Part shown: in pieces, positions 53,510 through 62,299 of the stretch
Layout of the letters: every line of letters starts with the position of its first letter
How positions within the stretch are numbered: the stretch's first letter is position 1
Assembly: GCF_000316035.1 (NCBI RefSeq)
Contig: NZ_ANHX01000092.1
Span: 99,328-163,327, forward strand
Direction of reading: 5' to 3'
DNA length: 64,000 nt
Origin: Paenibacillus sp. PAMC 26794
GTDB taxonomy: Bacteria; Bacillota; Bacilli; Paenibacillales; Paenibacillaceae
The notes under the pieces: generated by a model
Seen by the model: only the letters and a program-made list of their open reading frames with translations
The model's database searches: none
What the model was told of the DNA's origin: nothing
Made by a program: the position numbers and the translations under genes

Positions 53510-53821
53510 ATGTTGAAATTAAATCTTCAGTTATTCGCATCGAAAAAAGGTGTAGGTTCCACGAAGAACGGACGTGACAGTAATGCTCAACGTCTGGGTG
53601 TTAAACGTGCTGATGGTCAAACTGTAACTGGTGGTAGCATTCTCGTTCGCCAACGCGGAACGAAAATTCACCCAGGAACTAACGTTGGCATCGGTAAAGA
53701 TGACACTTTGTTCGCGAAAATCGACGGCGTTGTAAAATTCGAACGTTGGGGACGCGATCGCAAAAAAGTAAGCATCTACCCTGTTAATGTTGCTCCTGTA
53801 GCAGCAGCAGTAGAAGCGTAA
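53510..53821 (+). CDS. rpmA: 50S ribosomal protein L27 with cleavable N-terminal extension
   Basis: L27 lies near the peptidyl transferase centre. The 103-residue precursor begins MLKLNLQLFASKKG. The motif LNLQLFA before SKKG is the sequence cut by Prp, leaving a short basic N-terminus that reaches into the catalytic site. GRDSNAQRLGVKR and RQRGTKIHPG are typical. AAGGAGG precedes the ATG. A terminator ends the operon. Confidence 0.99.
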   Translation: MLKLNLQLFASKKGVGSTKNGRDSNAQRLGVKRADGQTVTGGSILVRQRGTKIHPGTNVGIGKDDTLFAKIDGVVKFERWGRDRKKVSIYPVNVAPVAAAVEA

Positions 53822-53843
53822 TATCGGCATTCCGCCTAAGGAG

Positions 53844-53871
53844 CCTTCGGCATTTTTGCCGAAGGTTTTTT
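53844..53871 (+). terminator. Terminator of rplU-prp-rpmA
   Basis: CCTTCGGC pairs with GCCGAAGG around a short T loop and is followed by six T residues. Confidence 0.92.
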
Positions 53872-53971
53872 GTATTCTACGGTTATTCGATAATGAACTG
53901 GCAGAAAAGACATGTTATACTTGGTTACGGTGGGTGTAGACCAACCGAGTTTTGTAGAACGGGGAGAAGCC

Positions 53972-54709
53972 ATGAAATCCTGGAAAAGAGTGCCGTGGAT
54001 TGCGGCATGTTCACTTCTGATTCCTTTGGTTTTCGTTATGTTGTATCCGGCGATGATCTCAAGCGTCGTGTGCGCATTGTGGTCCGTCGCAGTATTGCTC
54101 ATTTCTGTGAATGCGATGAAGAAACAGGCGGAGGCGGAACGCAGAGCCATCATACAATCCATGGAAAAGACAGCAATTGCTTCATTAAATCATCATCGAC
54201 ACGACTGGATGAACGACCTTCAGGTGTTATATGGATATCTTCGGCTGGGCAAACTTGATAAATCCTTGCAATGTGTGGAAAGAATAAAAGAGCGGGTTAC
54301 AGAAGAAAGCCGAATCTCCAGATTAGGTATTCCTTCCCTCGTATTTTATCTTCAGTCTTTTCGCGCCAGTGGAATCGCGCTGGAATTGCATGTGGAAATA
54401 GAAGATGAGTTGCAGCTTAGTGCTCTGGTCTCTCCCGAGGATGGCGAGTCACTTACCGGGGCGATTGCGGATGCAATCAGGGCCTATCAATATGGCGGCG
54501 GCCGGTCTTCTTGGGGAGAGGTTCGCAAACTGACCTTGAACTTCGGACAGGATCATGGAGATGTGGTTGTCCGACTGGATGGGGATCAAACACCCGATCC
54601 GGAAACACTGCGGCAGCTTACTGCCGTACTCAAAGGAAAAAAAGTCAGAACGGAGCAGTTTCCGTCTGAGGATACGTTTATACAATTCAGAATGCCGTGT
54701 GGAATATAG
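53972..54709 (+). CDS. spo0B: Spo0B-like phosphotransferase with membrane-anchored N-terminus
   Basis: Spo0B passes phosphate from Spo0F to Spo0A in the sporulation phosphorelay. The 245-residue protein starts at the ATG (MKSWKRVPW) after GGGGAG. His77 in HRHDWMNDLQ is the predicted phosphorylated residue, followed by the helical hairpin (VLYGYLRLGKLDKSL). A degenerate kinase-like C-terminal domain follows. Unlike the 192-residue soluble B. subtilis protein, it has two hydrophobic helices (about 10-29 and 31-47) before the histidine domain. It lies between rpmA and obg, the conserved location. Confidence 0.9.
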   Translation: MKSWKRVPWIAACSLLIPLVFVMLYPAMISSVVCALWSVAVLLISVNAMKKQAEAERRAIIQSMEKTAIASLNHHRHDWMNDLQVLYGYLRLGKLDKSLQCVERIKERVTEESRISRLGIPSLVFYLQSFRASGIALELHVEIEDELQLSALVSPEDGESLTGAIADAIRAYQYGGGRSSWGEVRKLTLNFGQDHGDVVVRLDGDQTPDPETLRQLTAVLKGKKVRTEQFPSEDTFIQFRMPCGI

Positions 54710-54726
54710 GAAGAAGGGGTTAACCA

Positions 54727-56037
54727 ATGTTTGTAGATAAAGCGAAGATTTATGTGAAAGCCGGAGACGGAGGGGACGGAATTATTTCGTACCGTCGTGA
54801 GAAGTATGTACCAAACGGCGGACCTGCCGGGGGCGATGGAGGCAGAGGAGCGGACATCATTTTCCGCGTGGATGAAGGTTTGCGTACGTTGATGGATTTC
54901 CGTTACCAGCGTCACTTCAAAGCCCCACGTGGTGAGAAGGGACGTAATAAAAGTCAGCATGGTGCAAACGCGGAGAACATGATTGTACGCATTCCACCAG
55001 GAACTATCATTTTGGATGAAGACAGTGGAGAAGTACTGGCGGATATGACACGTCACGGTCAACAGGTTGTTATTGCACGTGGTGGTCGGGGCGGACGGGG
55101 GAACATCCGATTTGCCACGCCGAACAACCCAGCCCCTGAACTTGCTGAGAACGGTGAAGAGGGACAAGAGCGTTACATTGTACTCGAACTGAAAGTTATG
55201 GCAGATGTTGGTTTGGTTGGTTTCCCGAGTGTCGGTAAATCCACATTGCTTTCTGTCGTTTCGTCAGCCAAGCCAAAGATCGGTGCATACCATTTCACAA
55301 CCATTACACCGAATCTGGGTGTAGTCGGTGTAGGAGAAGGCCGAAGTTTCGTCATGGCCGATTTGCCTGGACTGATTGAAGGTGCGCATGAAGGAGTCGG
55401 ACTGGGACATGAGTTCCTGCGTCATGTCGAGCGTACTCGCATTATTGTTCACGTTGTAGATATGTCGGGTTCGGAAGGGCGCGATCCTTTTGAAGACTGG
55501 CAGAAAATCAATGACGAATTGAAGTTGTACAATCCGCTTCTCGCCGAGAGAACGCAAGTTGTAGCAGCTAACAAGATGGATATGCCAGACTCTGAAGCGA
55601 ACCTGGAGCAATTTTTACAGCAAGTACGTGAAGTTCAACCTGATATTGAAGTGATGCCAATTTCATCCTTGACCCGGAAAGGGATTCAGGAACTTCTGTA
55701 TCGTGCCGCTGATCTGTTGGATCAGGTTCCAGACGAGCGAGTGGTTGAAGAGGTAGCAGATGTATCTGAACGTAAAGTATACAGTCTGGACAAAAAAGAA
55801 GACGATGGTTTCAAAATTGTGCGTGAGAATGAAATGTTCGTTGTCGAAAGTGCCAAGATTGACCGCATGATGAAACGGATGCAACTGAACTCGCATGAAG
55901 CTATACTGAAACTCGCACGGACATTGCGTTATATGGGTGTGGACGCTGAGTTGCGTAAGCGCGGAGCTGTAGAAGGCACCATCGTGCGTATTGGAGACTT
56001 TGAATTCGAATTCGTGGAAGGCAGCAGTTACTATTAA
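54727..56037 (+). CDS. obg: GTPase Obg/CgtA
   Basis: Obg is an essential GTPase in ribosome assembly and in sporulation and stress signalling. The 436-residue protein has the Gly-rich Obg domain (about 1-158, with KAGDGGDGIISYRREKYVPN) and the G domain with GFPSVGKS at 165-172. DLPGLIEGAHEG is G3 and NKMD is G4. The C-terminal OCT domain (about 350-430) is as in other Bacillales. It follows spo0B by 17 bases. Confidence 0.98.
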   Translation: MFVDKAKIYVKAGDGGDGIISYRREKYVPNGGPAGGDGGRGADIIFRVDEGLRTLMDFRYQRHFKAPRGEKGRNKSQHGANAENMIVRIPPGTIILDEDSGEVLADMTRHGQQVVIARGGRGGRGNIRFATPNNPAPELAENGEEGQERYIVLELKVMADVGLVGFPSVGKSTLLSVVSSAKPKIGAYHFTTITPNLGVVGVGEGRSFVMADLPGLIEGAHEGVGLGHEFLRHVERTRIIVHVVDMSGSEGRDPFEDWQKINDELKLYNPLLAERTQVVAANKMDMPDSEANLEQFLQQVREVQPDIEVMPISSLTRKGIQELLYRAADLLDQVPDERVVEEVADVSERKVYSLDKKEDDGFKIVRENEMFVVESAKIDRMMKRMQLNSHEAILKLARTLRYMGVDAELRKRGAVEGTIVRIGDFEFEFVEGSSYY

Positions 56038-56073
56038 GTAGCCGTCTTCCGTGGAGAGACAGATCGATATAGG

Positions 56074-56118
56074 AACGCAGAGAAGTGGGAAGTTGACCCG
56101 CAACTCTGCGTTTTTTTT
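56074..56118 (+). terminator. Terminator of spo0B-obg
   Basis: AACGCAGAG pairs with CTCTGCGTT around a longer loop and is followed by eight T residues. Confidence 0.85.
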
Positions 56119-56194
56119 GTTTTTTCCTGACATGGGAGAGGGATAAACTCGTATACTGTGAGGAACGTATTTCAAAAAATAGGCGTGTCATGTA

Positions 56195-56223
56195 TTGCCC
56201 TTTTGTCATATATCCTATATAAT
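56195..56223 (+). promoter_or_regulatory. Vegetative promoter of the pheB-hom-thr operon
   Basis: TTGCCC, 17 bases and a perfect TATAAT lie 44 bases before the pheB GTG. This is the only clear promoter between the obg terminator and the amino acid gene cluster. Confidence 0.75.
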
Positions 56224-56266
56224 GTCCACTATATGAATACATGAGTCTTTGAGGAGAGGACGTTCT

Positions 56267-56704
56267 GTGAACGAACGCTATTACTTAGTACGGGAAGATA
56301 TTTTACCAGAGGCAGTGGTGAAGACTATGCAGGTGAAAGAACTACTGGCTTCTGGTGATGTTAAAACAGTGCATGAGGCAGTTGAACAGGTCGGATTAAG
56401 CCGGAGTGCCTTTTACAAGTACAAGGATGGAATTCATCTGATCAACCAGCTTGAGCGCGAGAGAATTGTAACGATCTCCATTGATCTGGAGCATCAGTCG
56501 GGTATCTTGTCTCGTGTGCTTGGACATGTAGCTGGTTATGGAGCTAATGTACTCACAATTAATCAGAGTATCCCGCTTCAGGGAAGAGCCAATGTTGTCA
56601 TTTCGGTGGAAACAACACATCTTCATGGCGAAATCGGTGAAATGCTGGATCGAATGCAAGATATGCCTGGAGTAAGACGCACGCGTATTGTAGGCCAAGG
56701 GTAA
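56267..56704 (+). CDS. pheB: ACT domain protein PheB (UPF0735)
   Basis: This is a small ACT-domain protein associated with aromatic amino acid genes in Bacillales; its role is not settled. The start is GTG (VNERYYLVRED) with GAGGAGAGG upstream, giving 145 residues. An N-terminal helix-turn-helix-like segment (HEAVEQVGLSRSAFYKYKD) precedes the ACT domain (about 70-143, ISIDLEHQSGILSRVL), which probably binds an amino acid. In B. subtilis it lies just before pheA; here hom-thrC-thrB intervene. Confidence 0.92.
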   Translation: MNERYYLVREDILPEAVVKTMQVKELLASGDVKTVHEAVEQVGLSRSAFYKYKDGIHLINQLERERIVTISIDLEHQSGILSRVLGHVAGYGANVLTINQSIPLQGRANVVISVETTHLHGEIGEMLDRMQDMPGVRRTRIVGQG

Positions 56705-56762
56705 TTAGGCTTTAACATACAGGACTGACAGACAAGAATAGACATTAGGGGGTAGATCGTTA

Positions 56763-58049
56763 GTGAAACCAGTAAAAGTCGGATTGTTGGGTCTGGGAAC
56801 TGTCGGAACGGGAGTCGTTCGCATTGTGGAAGGGAATCAGGAGGATCTGAGCAGTCAGGTTGGATCGCCGATTGTCATCGAGAAGATCGCAGTGAAAAAT
56901 ACAGAGAAAGAACGTGTTATTGCTGTAGACCGTGCCAAGCTTACGGAAGATCCTTGGGAAGTCATTCGTCATCCGGATATTGATGTCATCGTTGAAGTCA
57001 TGGGCGGCATTGATCAGACGAAGGAGTATATTCTTGAAGCGTTGGAACGTGGGAAGCATATCGTAACAGCAAACAAAGATCTCATGGCACTGCATGGTAC
57101 AGAGATATTGGCGAAGGCGCAGGAAAAACAATGTGACGTGTTCTATGAGGCGAGTGTTGCTGGAGGGATTCCGATCATTCGTACGCTGATTGAAGGTTTC
57201 TCTTCTGATCGGATTACCCGCATTATGGGGATTGTGAACGGAACAACGAACTTTATTCTGACCAAAATGAGTCAGGAAGGTGCATCCTATGAAGAAGTAC
57301 TGGCTGAAGCACAGGCTCTGGGATACGCCGAATCCGATCCAACTTCCGATGTGGAGGGACTTGACGCAGCTCGCAAAATGGCGATCTTGAGTACACTCGG
57401 TTTCCGCACCAATGTGGAGCTGAAGGATGTAACCGTTAAAGGAATATCCTCCGTAACTCGTGAAGACATTATGTATGCCAAAAGACTGGGCTATGAGATG
57501 AAGTTACTTGGTATTGCGGACCGTATTGGCGATGAGATCACGATCAGCGTTCAGCCGACAATGGTTAGACAGAATCACCCGATTGCTTCAGTCAACGGTG
57601 TGTTCAACGCAGTATATGTACACGGTGAAGCTGTAGGTGAGACGATGTTCTACGGTGCGGGTGCGGGAGAACTCCCAACGGCAACTTCGGTTGTAGCTGA
57701 CATTGTGGCGGTTACCAAAAACCTTAAACTTGGCGTGAACGGTCTCAAAGCCATTGTGCCTTATAAGATTAAGCGACTACAAAGCGACGAGCAGATCGTG
57801 TCGAAAAACTTTATTTTACTACATGTTGACGACAAAGCCGGTGTACTGGCACAAATCACACAAATTTTCGCAGAATATGATGTCAGTCTGGCGTCGGTTG
57901 TTCAACAGCCGAATGAGCACAACCCGGATGCCGAGATCATTATCGTTACACATAATGCAAGTAAGGCAAGCATGGATAAAGTGTTAAAACATTTTGAATC
58001 ACTCAGCGTCATTCGCCGCATTAAGAGTGTCTACCGGGTCGAAGGATAA
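56763..58049 (+). CDS. hom: Homoserine dehydrogenase
   Basis: Hom reduces aspartate-semialdehyde to homoserine, the branch to threonine and methionine. The 428-residue protein has an N-terminal NAD(P)-binding GLLGLGTVGTGVVRI, HIVTANKD, and the catalytic-region EASVAGGIPIIRTL. The C-terminal ACT domain (about 350-428, LLHVDDKAGVLAQITQIF) suggests feedback by threonine. The start is GTG with a GGGGGTAG SD sequence. It leads hom-thrC-thrB. Confidence 0.98.
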   Translation: MKPVKVGLLGLGTVGTGVVRIVEGNQEDLSSQVGSPIVIEKIAVKNTEKERVIAVDRAKLTEDPWEVIRHPDIDVIVEVMGGIDQTKEYILEALERGKHIVTANKDLMALHGTEILAKAQEKQCDVFYEASVAGGIPIIRTLIEGFSSDRITRIMGIVNGTTNFILTKMSQEGASYEEVLAEAQALGYAESDPTSDVEGLDAARKMAILSTLGFRTNVELKDVTVKGISSVTREDIMYAKRLGYEMKLLGIADRIGDEITISVQPTMVRQNHPIASVNGVFNAVYVHGEAVGETMFYGAGAGELPTATSVVADIVAVTKNLKLGVNGLKAIVPYKIKRLQSDEQIVSKNFILLHVDDKAGVLAQITQIFAEYDVSLASVVQQPNEHNPDAEIIIVTHNASKASMDKVLKHFESLSVIRRIKSVYRVEG

Positions 58050-58166
58050 TTATCCGTATCCCATACGGCATCTCAAAATTATTTCAGTTATAACGTGCAA
58101 GTTAATCATATCCGGTTCAACAGGTCATCATTTCTGATTATTAAAACATAAAGGAGTTTACCCACA

Positions 58167-59237
58167 ATGAGATATCAAGGACTTTTGCAAACGTACAGAG
58201 AGCACCTTCCAGTTAATGAAAATACACCCCTGCTTACGCTTCAGGAAGGAAACACACCGTTGATTCATGCAGAGAATCTGTCTGAGGAACTTGGTTTGAA
58301 CCTCTATTTCAAATACGAAGGCTTGAACCCTACGGGTTCTTTCAAAGACCGGGGTATGGTCATGGCTGTTGCCAAAGCACTGGAAGAGGGCAGCCGTACG
58401 ATCATGTGTGCATCTACAGGTAATACGTCAGCAGCCGCAGCGGCTTATGCCGCACGTGGTGGCCTCAATTGTATCGTACTGATCCCGAATAACAACATTG
58501 CACTGGGTAAACTGGCCCAAGCCATGATCTATGGAGCTAAGGTAATCGCGATTAATGGTAACTTTGACCGTGCACTGGAGATTGTGCGTGAGATCACAGC
58601 CAAACATCCGATCACGCTTGTGAACTCCGTCAACCCTTACCGGATTGAAGGACAGAAGACAGCAGCGTTTGAAGTGATCGAACAACTTGGGGAAGCACCT
58701 GACGTTCTGGCTATTCCAGTCGGTAACGCGGGTAATATCTCGGCTTATTGGAAAGGTTTCAAGGAATATAAAGAGGCGGGTAAATCCAACACGCTTCCAC
58801 GTATGGTTGGTTTCGAAGCAGAAGGTGCGATGGCCATTGTCAAAGGTGAGCCGATCCTTGAACCTGAAACAGTAGCAACAGCAATTCGAATCGGTAATCC
58901 GGCGAGCTGGAAAACGGCAGTAGCTGCAGCTGAGGAATCTGGTGGACAGATTAACTATGTAACGGATGAACAAATCCTGGCAGCGTATCGTACACTTGCT
59001 TCTCGGGAAGGAATTTTTGCTGAACCTGCTTCTGCGGCTTCCCTTGCCGGTGTATACAAACTGAAGAGTGAAGGGTACTTTAAAGGCGGAGAGACTGTAG
59101 TTTGTGTACTGACAGGTAATGGCCTGAAAGATCCTAACATTGCGATCAAAACAGTAGCGACTGAGCCACTTGTTGTTGAAGATACGGAAGAGGCAGTAAT
59201 GGCGGCCATTGCACAACTGGAGCAGCAATCTGTATGA
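58167..59237 (+). CDS. thrC: Threonine synthase
   Basis: ThrC converts O-phosphohomoserine to threonine with pyridoxal phosphate. The 356-residue protein has the cofactor lysine Lys60 in NPTGSFKDRGM. A phosphate-binding VGNAGNISAYWKG is also present. AAAGGAG lies upstream of the ATG. The stop overlaps the thrB ATG by four bases (ATGA). Ordinary in length. Confidence 0.98.
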   Translation: MRYQGLLQTYREHLPVNENTPLLTLQEGNTPLIHAENLSEELGLNLYFKYEGLNPTGSFKDRGMVMAVAKALEEGSRTIMCASTGNTSAAAAAYAARGGLNCIVLIPNNNIALGKLAQAMIYGAKVIAINGNFDRALEIVREITAKHPITLVNSVNPYRIEGQKTAAFEVIEQLGEAPDVLAIPVGNAGNISAYWKGFKEYKEAGKSNTLPRMVGFEAEGAMAIVKGEPILEPETVATAIRIGNPASWKTAVAAAEESGGQINYVTDEQILAAYRTLASREGIFAEPASAASLAGVYKLKSEGYFKGGETVVCVLTGNGLKDPNIAIKTVATEPLVVEDTEEAVMAAIAQLEQQSV

Positions 59238-60202
59238 GTTTGCGTGAAAAGGTAACCGTAAAAATACCTGCAAGTACAGCCAATCTCGGTCCGGGGTTTG
59301 ATACCCTGGGCATGGCATTGTCTTTGTATGCCTGGTTGGAAATGAAACCTGCCGAGCAGACAACATTTCATCTTCACGGCAATCATTTGACAGGCCTGCC
59401 TACAGACAAATCGAATTTGATTTACGAAGTGGCACAGATGGTATTCAATGAAGCTGGGGTGTCCGTACCTGAATTGGAGATTTCCATGTATTCCGATATT
59501 CCGCTCACGCGGGGGCTCGGGAGTAGTGCATCAGCCATCGTTGGGGCATTGGCAGCAGCGAATGCATTAATTGGTGCTCCTTTATCCGATGCGAAGCTTC
59601 TGGATATGGCCACATCCCTCGAGAAGCATCCTGATAATGTGGGAGCATCTCTGTATGGCGGTATTATTACGGCTGCATGGAATGGTCAACAGGTAGATCA
59701 TATACGTATTGAACCACACCAGGATCTGCAGGCTTTGGTTATTGTACCTGAATTTCAGCTGTCTACTTCAAAAGCAAGGAATGTAATTCCAGAGCAATTT
59801 GGCATGTCTGATGTGGTGCATAACATTAGCCGATCCTCACTGCTCGTTGCCGCTTTGGCGAGTGGACGACTGGATATGATTCAGAAGGCGATGTCAGATC
59901 GAATTCACCAACCATATCGGGCATCATTGGTGCCAGGCATGGCTGAGATATTGGAACATGCCGTCGACCATGGAGCGTTGGGAGCTGCCCTGAGCGGAGC
60001 TGGACCGACCGTATTGACTTTGGTAGATCGTCATGACACCCGGAAATCGGGATTAGAACAATATTTGCTGGACACTATGGAGCGGGAGGGCATATCTGCT
60101 TCTGCACTGTGGCTCGATCCGGATTTGGACGGTGTAACCGTGCTGCCTGATCAAGACGAACGTCCTTTTCTGGACAGAATCAAAGGGGAAGTTAATGCAT
60201 GA
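59234..60202 (+). CDS. thrB: Homoserine kinase
   Basis: ThrB phosphorylates homoserine for threonine synthase. It is a GHMP-family kinase of 322 residues with the ATP-binding PLTRGLGSSASAIVGAL and a C-terminal GALGAALSGAGPTVL motif. It overlaps thrC and pheA by four bases at each end, so thrC-thrB-pheA are translationally coupled. Confidence 0.98.
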   Translation: MSLREKVTVKIPASTANLGPGFDTLGMALSLYAWLEMKPAEQTTFHLHGNHLTGLPTDKSNLIYEVAQMVFNEAGVSVPELEISMYSDIPLTRGLGSSASAIVGALAAANALIGAPLSDAKLLDMATSLEKHPDNVGASLYGGIITAAWNGQQVDHIRIEPHQDLQALVIVPEFQLSTSKARNVIPEQFGMSDVVHNISRSSLLVAALASGRLDMIQKAMSDRIHQPYRASLVPGMAEILEHAVDHGALGAALSGAGPTVLTLVDRHDTRKSGLEQYLLDTMEREGISASALWLDPDLDGVTVLPDQDERPFLDRIKGEVNA

Positions 60203-61071
60203 AACGAATTGCAGTATTACCTGAAGGCTCAGTCTCTCATGAGGCAATTGATTTCCTTTTCAACGGAGAACCATTAGATTTGCTTCACTCGAAGCTCATT
60301 TCGGATGTTTTTCGAGCAACGGATAGCGGGATTGCACAATACAGTGTCATTCCGATTGAAAATACAATTGAGGGTTCCGTTAGTCTTCATATGGACTGGC
60401 TTGTAAATGAAGTAGACATTCCGATGCAAGCAGAGTGGGTATACCCATCCATCCAGAATGTCATTGGACATGGCTCGGAATTTATGACGGAGAGCGGCGA
60501 GTATGATTTCGGTAGAATTACCAAGATCATGTCTCATCCTGTGGCTATTCCGCAGTGTCAGAATTTTATTCGGCTACATTCACCTGGGGCAGAACTTGAA
60601 GGTGTGAACAGTACAGCCGAAGCTGTAGAAATTGTGAAAAAAAATCCGGGTAAGGGCTGGGTGGCGATTGGTACCAAGCTTGCTGCTCAGAAGCATGGCT
60701 TGGACATTATGGCTGAACGGGTCACAGATCATGACAACAACTACACCCGTTTTGTACTCATTGGCCATGAACCTGTGAACATTCCACGTGAGCCGGATCA
60801 TGTAAAAACCAGCTTGCTGGTGACGTTGCCAGAAGATGCACCGGGAGCGTTGCATCAGGTATTGTCGGCTTTTGCATGGCGGAAGCTGAACTTGACCCGT
60901 CTCGAATCTCGTCCAACGAAAAAACGATTGGGCAGTTACTATTTCTACATTGATGTTGTGGAAACGGTCGATTCGGTATTGCTTACCGCAGCCATGGCAG
61001 AGATTGAAGCATTGAATTGTCAGGTCCGCGTTCTGGGTAGCTATCCTTGTTATACATATCCTTCGAGATAA
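60199..61071 (+). CDS. pheA: Prephenate dehydratase
   Basis: PheA makes phenylpyruvate from prephenate, committing chorismate to phenylalanine. The 290-residue protein has SVIPIENTIEGSV near the active site and the catalytic Thr183-Arg184-Phe185. A C-terminal ACT domain (about 200-285, LLVTLPEDAPGALHQVL, LTRLESRPTK) binds phenylalanine for feedback. No chorismate mutase domain is present. Its start overlaps thrB by four bases. Confidence 0.98.
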   Translation: MKRIAVLPEGSVSHEAIDFLFNGEPLDLLHSKLISDVFRATDSGIAQYSVIPIENTIEGSVSLHMDWLVNEVDIPMQAEWVYPSIQNVIGHGSEFMTESGEYDFGRITKIMSHPVAIPQCQNFIRLHSPGAELEGVNSTAEAVEIVKKNPGKGWVAIGTKLAAQKHGLDIMAERVTDHDNNYTRFVLIGHEPVNIPREPDHVKTSLLVTLPEDAPGALHQVLSAFAWRKLNLTRLESRPTKKRLGSYYFYIDVVETVDSVLLTAAMAEIEALNCQVRVLGSYPCYTYPSR

Positions 61072-61219
61072 TTGACCTGATGGTGTTGGGAAATGTTAGA
61101 AGGTTGTCATAAGTCGGGGTAGAATGAGCGAGTAATGGCTTGTCATTTGGTGTACAATGGACGGGTTAATAACGTTTCGGAGTACAGGGAATGGATATTT
61201 TATGGAGGTGCAGTCATCG

Positions 61220-62104
61220 GTGGCAGAACAATGGATCTATTTGGATGGTCAGTATGTGACCAAGGAGAACGCAACCGTTTCGGTATATGATCATGGATTT
61301 TTGTATGGAGACGGGATTTTCGAAGGTATTCGGATCTATAACGGAAACATTTTCAGATGTAAGGCCCACTTGGATCGTTTGTATGATTCGGCGAAATCCA
61401 TCAGTTTGAACATCCCGCTGTCCATTGATGAGATGCTGGAAGTCATGGCTGAAACGGTGCGCCGCAATGATATGCGTAATGGTTATATTCGTCTTATTGT
61501 ATCGCGCGGCCCTGGTAATCTGGGGTTGGACCCATTACGTTGCCCTAAGGCATCCGTAATCATCATCGTGGAGCAATTGGCGATCTATCCGGAGGAAGCT
61601 TATCTTACTGGATTGAAAGCCGTGTCTGTATCCCAACGCCGGAACATTCCGGACGCATTGAATCCAAAAATTAAATCGTTGAACTATCTGAATAACATCC
61701 TGGTTAAAATCCAGTCTAACTATTCAGGTGCTGGTGAAGCAATAATGCTGAACTCCCAAGGTTACGTAACTGAGGGTTCAAGTGATAACATCTTCATCAT
61801 CAAAAATGGTGTAGTGTACACGCCGCCTTGTTATCTCGGAGCACTTGAAGGCATTACACGTCAAGCGATTATCGATCTATGTGGCGAACTGGAGCTTGAA
61901 TTAAAAGAAGTGCCATTCACCCTGCATGATGTGTATATCGCAGACGAAGTCTTTTTCACCGGGACAGCTGCAGAAGTTATCGCTGCATATGAAGTCGATG
62001 GAAGAACAATTGGCACGGGAGTAGCAGGTCCGGTAACGCTGAGACTGCTGGAAGCATTCCGTCAGATTGTTGACAAAGATGGATATAAAGTGTGGGAATC
62101 TTAA
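61220..62104 (+). CDS. ilvE: Branched-chain amino acid aminotransferase (class IV)
   Basis: This PLP enzyme most likely transaminates branched-chain 2-oxo acids; D-amino-acid aminotransferases share the fold. The start is GTG (VAEQWIYLDG) with GGAGGTG nine bases upstream, giving 294 residues; the frame extends to an ATG at 61157. YDHGFLYGDGIFEGIRIY is the substrate-gate segment and the PLP lysine is about Lys152 (KIKSLNYLN). YVTEGSSDNIFI and FFTGTAAEV bind the cofactor. It is last in the amino acid cluster, separated from pheA by 148 bases without a clear promoter or T-box. Confidence 0.9.
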   Translation: MAEQWIYLDGQYVTKENATVSVYDHGFLYGDGIFEGIRIYNGNIFRCKAHLDRLYDSAKSISLNIPLSIDEMLEVMAETVRRNDMRNGYIRLIVSRGPGNLGLDPLRCPKASVIIIVEQLAIYPEEAYLTGLKAVSVSQRRNIPDALNPKIKSLNYLNNILVKIQSNYSGAGEAIMLNSQGYVTEGSSDNIFIIKNGVVYTPPCYLGALEGITRQAIIDLCGELELELKEVPFTLHDVYIADEVFFTGTAAEVIAAYEVDGRTIGTGVAGPVTLRLLEAFRQIVDKDGYKVWES

Positions 62105-62132
62105 GTTAGAATTGCATAGCATAGGGAACAGG

Positions 62133-62202
62133 AATCCTCCTTGTCCGATAAAATTCTGCATACCTGGTGTATGGGGATTTTAGAGACAGGAGGATTTTTT
62201 TT
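62133..62202 (+). terminator. Long compound terminator after ilvE
   Basis: AATCCTCC pairs with GGAGGATT at the base, with further inner pairing (AAAATTC..CATACC opposite GTATGGGGATTTT). It ends in eight T residues. The long 40-base interior makes it larger than the other terminators of the window. Confidence 0.82.
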
Positions 62203-62232
62203 GTTTAGTTGATGTCATTAGCCCGGTTTCTG

Positions 62233-62247
62233 CATAGGATGTAGTAA
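62233..62247 (+). promoter_or_regulatory. Sporulation-type -10 element upstream of the SafA-like gene
   Basis: CATAGGATGTAGTAA is identical to the sequence at the spoIVFA promoter (49577-49591). The -35 region is not a convincing sigma-E match, so sigma-E or sigma-K use is undecided. Confidence 0.5.
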
Positions 62248-62299
62248 CGGTATGGGCGAATGTACTGCCCAAGTATGACGTCTAGGAGGTTAGTTCCCT

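Noticed and set aside
58428..59366. 312-codon minus-strand frame opposite thrC
   Set aside because: Cys/Phe/Arg-rich shadow of threonine synthase with no start signal.
61072..61219. Possible T-box or promoter before ilvE
   Set aside because: No T-box core is present and TAGAAT/TACAAT-like hexamers lack a -35 at correct spacing.
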